Made by a program: the position numbers and the translations under genes. Below are positions 61,301-64,000 of a stretch of 64,000 nt of DNA, piece by piece (within the stretch, counting starts at the first letter, position 1; the number at the start of each line of letters is the position of its first letter). The notes under the pieces were generated by a model. It was not told the DNA's origin. It ran no database searches and saw only the letters and a list, made by a program, of their open reading frames with translations. Source of the stretch: an uncultured Draconibacterium sp. (GTDB lineage Bacteria; Bacteroidota; Bacteroidia; Bacteroidales; Prolixibacteraceae); the NCBI RefSeq assembly GCF_963677155.1, contig NZ_OY781884.1, positions 310,001-374,000 of the forward strand. The letters run 5' to 3'.

Positions 61301-64000
61301 CCATAGGTTTTGTCATCCAATGTAGTGAAGGTGATCGTCTGATCAGCCTTGCCCACTGTCAGCACCTGTTCTACATCGCTTGCCGCGTTGTAATCATCGT
61401 TCCCTGCCTGACTTGCCGTGATGGTGCTTGTTCCGGCTCCAACAATGGTTACCGTACTTCCTGACACTGTGGCAACGTCCGTGTTGCTGCTGGTATAAGT
61501 TACCGTAAGTCCTGAACTGGCTGTAGCTGTCAATTCAAAATCAGCATCGCCATAGGTTTTGTCACCCAATGTAGTGAAGGTGATCGTCTGATCAGCCTTG
61601 CCCACTGTCAGCACCTGTTCTACATCGCTTGCCGCGTTGTAATCATCGTTCCCTGCCTGGCTTGCCGTAATGGTGCTTGTTCCGGCTCCAACAATGGTTA
61701 CCGTACTTCCTGACACTGTGACAACGTCCGTGTTGCTGCTGGTATAAGTTACCGTAAGTCCTGAACTGGCTGTAGCTGTCAATTCAAAATCAGCATCGCC
61801 ATAGGTTTTGTCACCCAATGTAGTGAAGGTGATCGTCTGATCAGCCTTGCCCACTGTCAGCACCTGTTCTACATCGCTTGCCGCGTTGTAATCATCGTTC
61901 CCTGCCTGGCTTGCCGTGATGGTGCTTGTTCCGGCTCCAACAATGGTTACCGTACTTCCTGACACTGTGGCAACGTCCGTGTTGCTGCTGGTATAAGTTA
62001 CCGTAAGTCCTGAACTGGCTGTGCCTGTCAATTCAAAATCAGCATCGCCATAGGTTTTGTCATCCAATGTAGTGAAGGTGATCGTCTGATCAGCCTTGCC
62101 CACTGTCAGCACCTGTTCTACATCGCTTGCCGCGTTGTAATCATCGTTCCCTGCCTGACTTGCCGTGATGGTGCTTGTTCCGGCTCCAACAATGGTTACC
62201 GTACTTCCTGACACTGTGGCAACGTCCGTGTTGCTGCTGGTATAAGTTACCGTAAGTCCTGAACTGGCTGTAGCTGTCAATTCAAAATCAGCATCGCCAT
62301 AGGTTTTGTCACCCAATGTAGTGAAGGTGATCGTCTGATCAGCCTTGCCCACTGTCAGCACCTGTTCTACATCGCTTGCCGCGTTGTAATCATCGTTCCC
62401 TGCCTGGCTTGCCGTAATGGTGCTTGTTCCGGCTCCAACAATGGTTACCGTACTTCCTGACACTGTGACAACGTCCGTGTTGCTGCTGGTATAAGTTACC
62501 GTAAGTCCTGAACTGGCTGTAGCTGTCAATTCAAAATCAGCATCGCCATAGGTTTTGTCACCCAATGTAGTGAAGGTGATCGTCTGATCAGCCTTGCCCA
62601 CTGTCAGCACCTGTTCTACATCGCTTGCCGCGTTGTAATCATCGTTCCCTGCCTGACTTGCCGTGATGGTGCTTGTTCCGGCTCCAACAATGGTTACCGT
62701 ACTTCCTGACACTGTGGCAACGTCCGTGTTGCTGCTGGTATAAGTTACCGTAAGTCCTGAACTGGCTGTAGCTGTCAATTCAAAATCAGCATCGCCATAG
62801 GTTTTGTCATCCAATGTAGTGAAGGTGATCGTCTGATCAGCCTTGCCCACTGTCAGCACCTGTTCTACATCGCTTGCCGCGTTGTAATCATCGTTCCCTG
62901 CCTGACTTGCCGTGATGGTGCTTGTTCCGGCTCCAACAATGGTTACCGTACTTCCTGACACTGTGGCAACGTCCGTGTTGCTGCTGGTATAAGTTACCGT
63001 AAGTCCTGAACTGGCTGTAGCTGTCAATTCAAAATCAGCATCGCCATAGGTTTTGTCATCCAATGTAGTGAAGGTGATCGTCTGATCAGCCTTGCCCACT
63101 GTCAGCACCTGTTCTACATCGCTTGCCGCGTTGTAATCATCGTTCCCTGCCTGGCTTGCCGTGATGGTGCTTGTTCCGGCTCCAACAATGGTTACCGTAC
63201 TTCCTGACACTGTGGCAACGTCCGTGTTGCTGCTGGTATAAGTTACCGTAAGTCCTGAACTGGCTGTAGCTGTCAATTCAAAATCAGCATCGCCATAGGT
63301 TTTGTCATCCAATGTAGTGAAGGTGATCGTCTGATCAGCCTTGCCCACTGTCAGCACCTGTTCTACATCGCTTGCCGCGTTGTAATCATCGTTCCCTGCC
63401 TGGCTTGCCGTGATGGTGCTTGTTCCGGCTCCAACAATGGTTACCGTACTTCCTGACACTGTGGCAACGTCCGTGTTGCTGCTGGTATAAGTTACCGTAA
63501 GTCCTGAACTGGCTGTAGCTGTCAATTCAAAATCAGCATCGCCATAGGTTTTGTCATCCAATGTAGTGAAGGTGATCGTCTGATCAGCCTTGCCCACTGT
63601 CAGCACCTGTTCTACATCGCTTGCCGCGTTGTAATCATCGTTCCCTGCCTGACTTGCCGTGATGGTGCTTGTTCCGGCTCCAACAATGGTTACCGTACTT
63701 CCTGACACTGTGGCAACGTCCGTGTTGCTGCTGGTATAAGTTACCGTAAGTCCTGAACTGGCTGTAGCTGTCAATTCAAAATCAGCATCGCCATAGGTTT
63801 TGCCGGCCAGTGCGTCAAAAGTAATGGTTTGGTCATCATTAGTCAGTGTAACTGCAACAGTTTGATCATCCAGGGCATCAAAAGTGTCGTCACTGGATGC
63901 ATCGTCTACCGAAACAGTGATTGTGGCATTATCATCACGGTCGATATCATCATCCACTCCTGTAACCGTAACTGTTTGTGGAGTATCCCAGTTTTCCGAA
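52318..64000 (-). CDS. Giant T9SS-secreted repeat protein (Ig-like, MBG/YDG, EF-hand-type repeats), 5' end outside window
   Basis: At least 3,893 codons; the frame is open through base 64000, so the N-terminus lies beyond the window. From N to C: a Calx-beta-like tail (DTPQTVTVTGVDDDIDRDDN), 19 tandem 83-residue Ig-like repeats, an MBG domain and about a dozen YDG domains (KVYDGTTDAT-type motifs), one more Ig-like unit (DQTITFNPISQQ), 33 tandem 15-residue EF-hand-type loops, a ~150-residue linker domain, and a C-terminal T9SS type A sorting domain (SLKVAPNPVRSGSTID, then LTPGTYVVSTKAGG and AKIIVQ). It is very acidic. It is probably exported by the type IX system and attached to the cell surface as a calcium-stiffened adhesin. 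No enzyme domain is seen. Confidence 0.93.
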   Translation of the reverse strand, partial: SENWDTPQTVTVTGVDDDIDRDDNATITVSVDDASSDDTFDALDDQTVAVTLTNDDQTITFDALAGKTYGDADFELTATASSGLTVTYTSSNTDVATVSGSTVTIVGAGTSTITASQAGNDDYNAASDVEQVLTVGKADQTITFTTLDDKTYGDADFELTATASSGLTVTYTSSNTDVATVSGSTVTIVGAGTSTITASQAGNDDYNAASDVEQVLTVGKADQTITFTTLDDKTYGDADFELTATASSGLTVTYTSSNTDVATVSGSTVTIVGAGTSTITASQAGNDDYNAASDVEQVLTVGKADQTITFTTLDDKTYGDADFELTATASSGLTVTYTSSNTDVATVSGSTVTIVGAGTSTITASQAGNDDYNAASDVEQVLTVGKADQTITFTTLDDKTYGDADFELTATASSGLTVTYTSSNTDVATVSGSTVTIVGAGTSTITASQAGNDDYNAASDVEQVLTVGKADQTITFTTLGDKTYGDADFELTATASSGLTVTYTSSNTDVVTVSGSTVTIVGAGTSTITASQAGNDDYNAASDVEQVLTVGKADQTITFTTLGDKTYGDADFELTATASSGLTVTYTSSNTDVATVSGSTVTIVGAGTSTITASQAGNDDYNAASDVEQVLTVGKADQTITFTTLDDKTYGDADFELTGTASSGLTVTYTSSNTDVATVSGSTVTIVGAGTSTITASQAGNDDYNAASDVEQVLTVGKADQTITFTTLGDKTYGDADFELTATASSGLTVTYTSSNTDVVTVSGSTVTIVGAGTSTITASQAGNDDYNAASDVEQVLTVGKADQTITFTTLGDKTYGDADFELTATASSGLTVTYTSSNTDVATVSGSTVTIVGAGTSTITASQAGNDDYNAASDVEQVLTVGKADQTITFTTLDDKTYGDADFELTATASSGLTVTYTSSNTDVATVSGSTVTIVGAGTSTITASQAGNDDYNAASDVEQVLTVGKADQTITFTTLGDKTYGDADFELTATASSGLTVTYTSSNTDVATVSGSTVTIVGAGTSTITASQAGNDDYNAASDVEQVLTVGKADQTITFTTLDDKTYGDADFELTATASSGLTVTYTSSNTDVATVSGSTVTIVGAGTSTITASQAGNDDYNAASDVEQVLTVGKADQTITFTTLGDKTYGDADFELTATASSGLTVTYTSSNTDVATVSGSTVTIVGAGTSTITASQAGNDDYNAASDVEQVLTVGKADQTITFTTLGDKTYGDADFELTATASSGLTVTYTSSNTDVATVSGSTVTIVGAGTSTITASQAGNDDYNAASDVEQVLTVGKADQTITFTTLDNKTYGDADFELTATASSGLTVTYTSSNTDVATVSGSTVTIVGAGTSTITASQAGNDDYNAASDVEQVLTVGKADQTITFTALDDKTYGDADFNLTGTASSGLKVTYTSSDTDVATVSGNTVTIVGAGTTTITASQAGNDNYNAVSDVQQELTVNAANQTITFTALDDKTYGDADFNLTGTASSGLTVTYTSSNTDVATVSGSTVTIVGAGTTTITANQAGNDNYNAASDVQQELTVNAVNQTITFTALDDKTYGDADFNLTGTASSGLTVTYTSSNTNVATVSGNKVTIVGAGIATITASQAGDDNYSVASNVQQELKVRKKVLTVTAADKLKTYGEDNPKLTFTYSGFVNGDNESDLIKAPGASTEATAVSVAGNYKITVTGGVDENYDFTYNDATLTIEKATLTVTATAKDKGYDGTTIASITLSDDRVTGDMLTINATSAEFEDKNVGEGKAVTVSGIILSGTDANNYQLASKTASATADITQKDLTVNNAVAHNKVYDGTTDAVTSGAVLKGVVSNDNVELENESVGIFAQSTVGNDIEVTTLMTINGADAANYSLVQPSGLKADITEKELIITGTFTVSDKEYEGAMDATIATNNLDLSGILGEDEVTLTNVVAAFETASAGNGLTVNIVSADLTGDDADQYSLSLENSPTATASIWKKTATVAGASGITKTYDGNKLLPSEMVAYGELNGILSEDETQVELTGNPLFDLADAGDRVIVQGNLKLTGPKADNYSLVWTDGTGKIEKATLIVEVNNDAKFVTQDDENNYAGVSISGYVNGENNSAIDQTGLTIIRNNATENIAGEYTDVLEASGLLADNYVFTYLLGDYSIIPAHELLVEINDTSIVYSEVSTYGISSARYLDSDGNTIKELTENITALNNNQFSIDDGVGNTVNFSINEINPEYNSLSNRLAVGSYQLEATEVSGSSTNFNNTIHVTGALTVTTKEVEVQIVSGSERKAFDGDANMDNLDMFTSDLVAGDDVELSGNGSFSQSEAGTDIAYSVTFALQGADKDNYHLKTDVPITGNDGKIAQIELIVIEAKASNKVYDGTTTATIIGATLNGAITGDDVTLANENTGAFVTDAVGNDIGVMTSMTLAGADKDNYVLIQPTGLKANIEPQELTVTNAAAKNKVYDGTTDATIVDATLSGVVADDEVLLENAESGTFKQDIVGTEIEVTTAMTISGADASNYNLIQPIGITADITTRELTVKDAVAENKVYDGTVNAVVSGAVLDGYVSGDDVILANHAVGTFIQSSVGENIQVVTLMTLEGDDKDNYTLKQPSYLTANITAAELTLSGSFVVNNKEYDGTAIATMLENNLQFNGLASGDIVSLDSIILAFETSNAGTGLEVYITGGKITGSDASKYSFSLNGAPVTIANINKKELAVTNAAAKNKVYDGTTNATIVDATLSGVVADDEVLLENAESGTFKQDIVGTEIEVTTAMTISGVDASNYKLIQPIGITADITTRELTVKDAVAENKVYDGTVNAVVSGAVLDGYVSGDDVILANHIVGIFIQNSVGENIQVVTLMTLEGDDKDNYTLKQPSYLTANITAAELTLSGSFVVNNKEYDGTAIATMLENNLQFNGLASGDIVSLDSIILAFETSNAGTGLEVYITGGKITGSDAFKYSFSLNGAPVTSASINKKELTVTADDKTKEYDGSGYSSFTVSYNGFIDGEDETNLSGALSFTGTATTAINAGTDYTITPGGLSSENYAIIYVDGYLDIHKVDQTITFNPISQQILSNSSFELSAVASSGLTVEYSSSDESIATVSGKIVRFINSGTCTIYANQPGNVNYNAAEQVLQTLTIIPYISGDSNHDGKITPPEIAGDSNEDGQINDGEVAGDTNGDGQIGDDEVAGDTDGNGQIDDDEVAGDNNGDGKITEPEVAGDTDGNGQIDDDEVAGDNNGDGKITEPEVAGDTDGNGQIDDDEVAGDNNGDGKITEPEVAGDTDGNGQIDDDEVAGDNNGDGKISEPEVAGDTDGNGQIDDDEVAGDNNGDGKITEPEVAGDTNGDGKITDPEVAGDTNSDGQIGNGEIAGDTDGDGQITEPEVAGDTNGDGQINDDEVAGDTNGDGTITAPEVSGDTNGDGQIGDGEVAGDTDGDGTIIAPEIAGDTNGDGQIGDGEVAGDTDGDGTITAPEIAGDTNGDGQVTSPEIIGDTDGNGIINDDEVTGDRNGDGTIGSGETAGESETEGSNIAGDTNGDGKITDTEVAGDTNGDGQIGNGEIAGDTDGDGQITDPEVAGDTDGNGQIDDDEVAGDNNGDGKITDPEVAGDTDGNGQINDDERIGDVNGDGQITAPEIAGDADGNGVINNSETAEGSIANISILSIEENTYENPDSEIYYLIDCEDESNQVAVTFTPDAYATSPHVREFNIEIPGPGLYNEEINVVSEDGINTRTYRIVVEKRFNYNDIVIQKYNNVLLINNNPATNGGYRFTAFNWYKDGVLIGTGQYYSVGDNVSDQLDLNAKYSVEIETEDGDVLRTCDFTVSYSNIFSLKVAPNPVRSGSTIDVTTTYTTDMLSDLTISVSNLYGVAVMQEMSGSNNSRITLPSSLTPGTYVVSTKAGGVELSAKIIVQ
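53098..54615 (-). repeat. 33 tandem EF-hand-type calcium-loop repeats (45 bp each)
   Basis: Units of 15 residues of the form GDTNGDGQIGDGEVA. Each contains D-x-[ND]-x-[DN]-G-x-[IV]-x-x-x-E, the complete 12-residue EF-hand/dockerin loop. One 11-residue insertion follows unit 25. A run of alternating GDTDGNGQIDDDEVA and GDNNGDGKITEPEVA units near 54,100-54,480 is almost identical at DNA level, which indicates recent expansion in 90-bp steps. Confidence 0.92.
55114..56691 (-). repeat. 789-bp tandem duplication of a three-domain YDG block
   Basis: The stretch 55903-56691 and the stretch 55114-55902 are almost identical. Each encodes 263 residues covering three YDG-type domains (motifs KVYDGTT, KVYDGTV and KEYDGTA). 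Differences are scattered single bases. Confidence 0.88.
59104..63834 (-). repeat. 19 tandem 249-bp Ig-like repeats
   Basis: Nineteen units of exactly 83 codons, starting DQTITF and ending QVLTVGKA. About 16 are near-identical DNA; the three at the C-terminal side (59104-59850) are diverged (NQTITF, NLTGTA, QQELTV). Variant bases recur with a 747-bp offset (for example the GTGACAAC variant near 61,720 and 62,467), showing that a three-unit block was itself duplicated. Confidence 0.95.

Noticed and set aside
59104-63834. CRISPR-like or intergenic satellite reading of the 249-bp array
   Set aside because: The repeats are exactly 83 codons and in frame within one long coding region, and encode an Ig-like domain.

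Overview
The window reads as chromosome of a marine-type Bacteroidota. An order such as Marinilabiliales (for example Prolixibacteraceae) is my guess from gene content only. The evidence for the phylum is a low-GC genome, Bacteroidota-type promoters (TTG or TTTG, 20 bp, then TAnnTTTG), a type IX secretion (T9SS) plug protein, a T9SS C-terminal sorting domain on a giant repeat protein, a DUF5686 carboxypeptidase-regulatory-like outer membrane protein, an AMP nucleosidase, a pyrophosphate-dependent phosphofructokinase and a complete Na+-NQR operon.

Positions 1-40,915 are mostly core genome: the recR 3' end; a two-domain glycosyltransferase; AMP nucleosidase, holA, rhomboid protease and aminotransferase IV in one run; YqgE, a FtsB/DivIC-like protein and pruA on the other strand; a PAS histidine kinase; the T9SS plug; nqrABCDEF (13.7-19.6 kb); a MORN-like lipoprotein; a cold-shock protein; a membrane-bound AraC regulator; a CNNM/CBS protein; DUF5686; pfp; GNAT and ridA; lptD divergent from an amidase and an MCE protein; dnaA; an EamA transporter and a YigZ protein; pyrBI; and a tRNA-Leu. 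The pyrBI operon follows a 230-nt leader with a perfect promoter, a 78-codon leader frame that runs through a 17-bp terminator hairpin, and an ATGA overlap with pyrB. This is the architecture of UTP-sensitive attenuation.

Positions about 40.9-50.6 kb look like an old island next to tRNA-Leu. It has a truncated integrase start, a diverged ~95-bp direct repeat at each end (one copy ending in a tRNA 3'-end-like sequence), and between them a self-contained module: HlyD-type adaptor, TolC-like protein, two FtsX-type permeases, a LolD/MacB-type ATPase, then an NtrC-type regulator and its histidine kinase. Two palindromes 20 bp apart and a sigma-54-like promoter lie upstream of the adaptor, so the module seems to carry its own control circuit.

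Positions 51.4-64.0 kb hold an outer membrane barrel gene and, upstream of it in the same operon, the 3' 11.7 kb of a giant T9SS-exported protein that runs off the window. It contains 19 tandem 83-residue Ig-like repeats (mostly near-identical 249-bp DNA units), a block of MBG/YDG domains with a 789-bp tandem duplication, 33 tandem 15-residue EF-hand-type calcium loops, and a C-terminal sorting domain. It is probably a cell-surface adhesin.

Intergenic regions also hold unexplained short tandem repeats: a 21-bp family at two loci (19.85 and 27.03 kb) and a 42-bp array at 30.2 kb.
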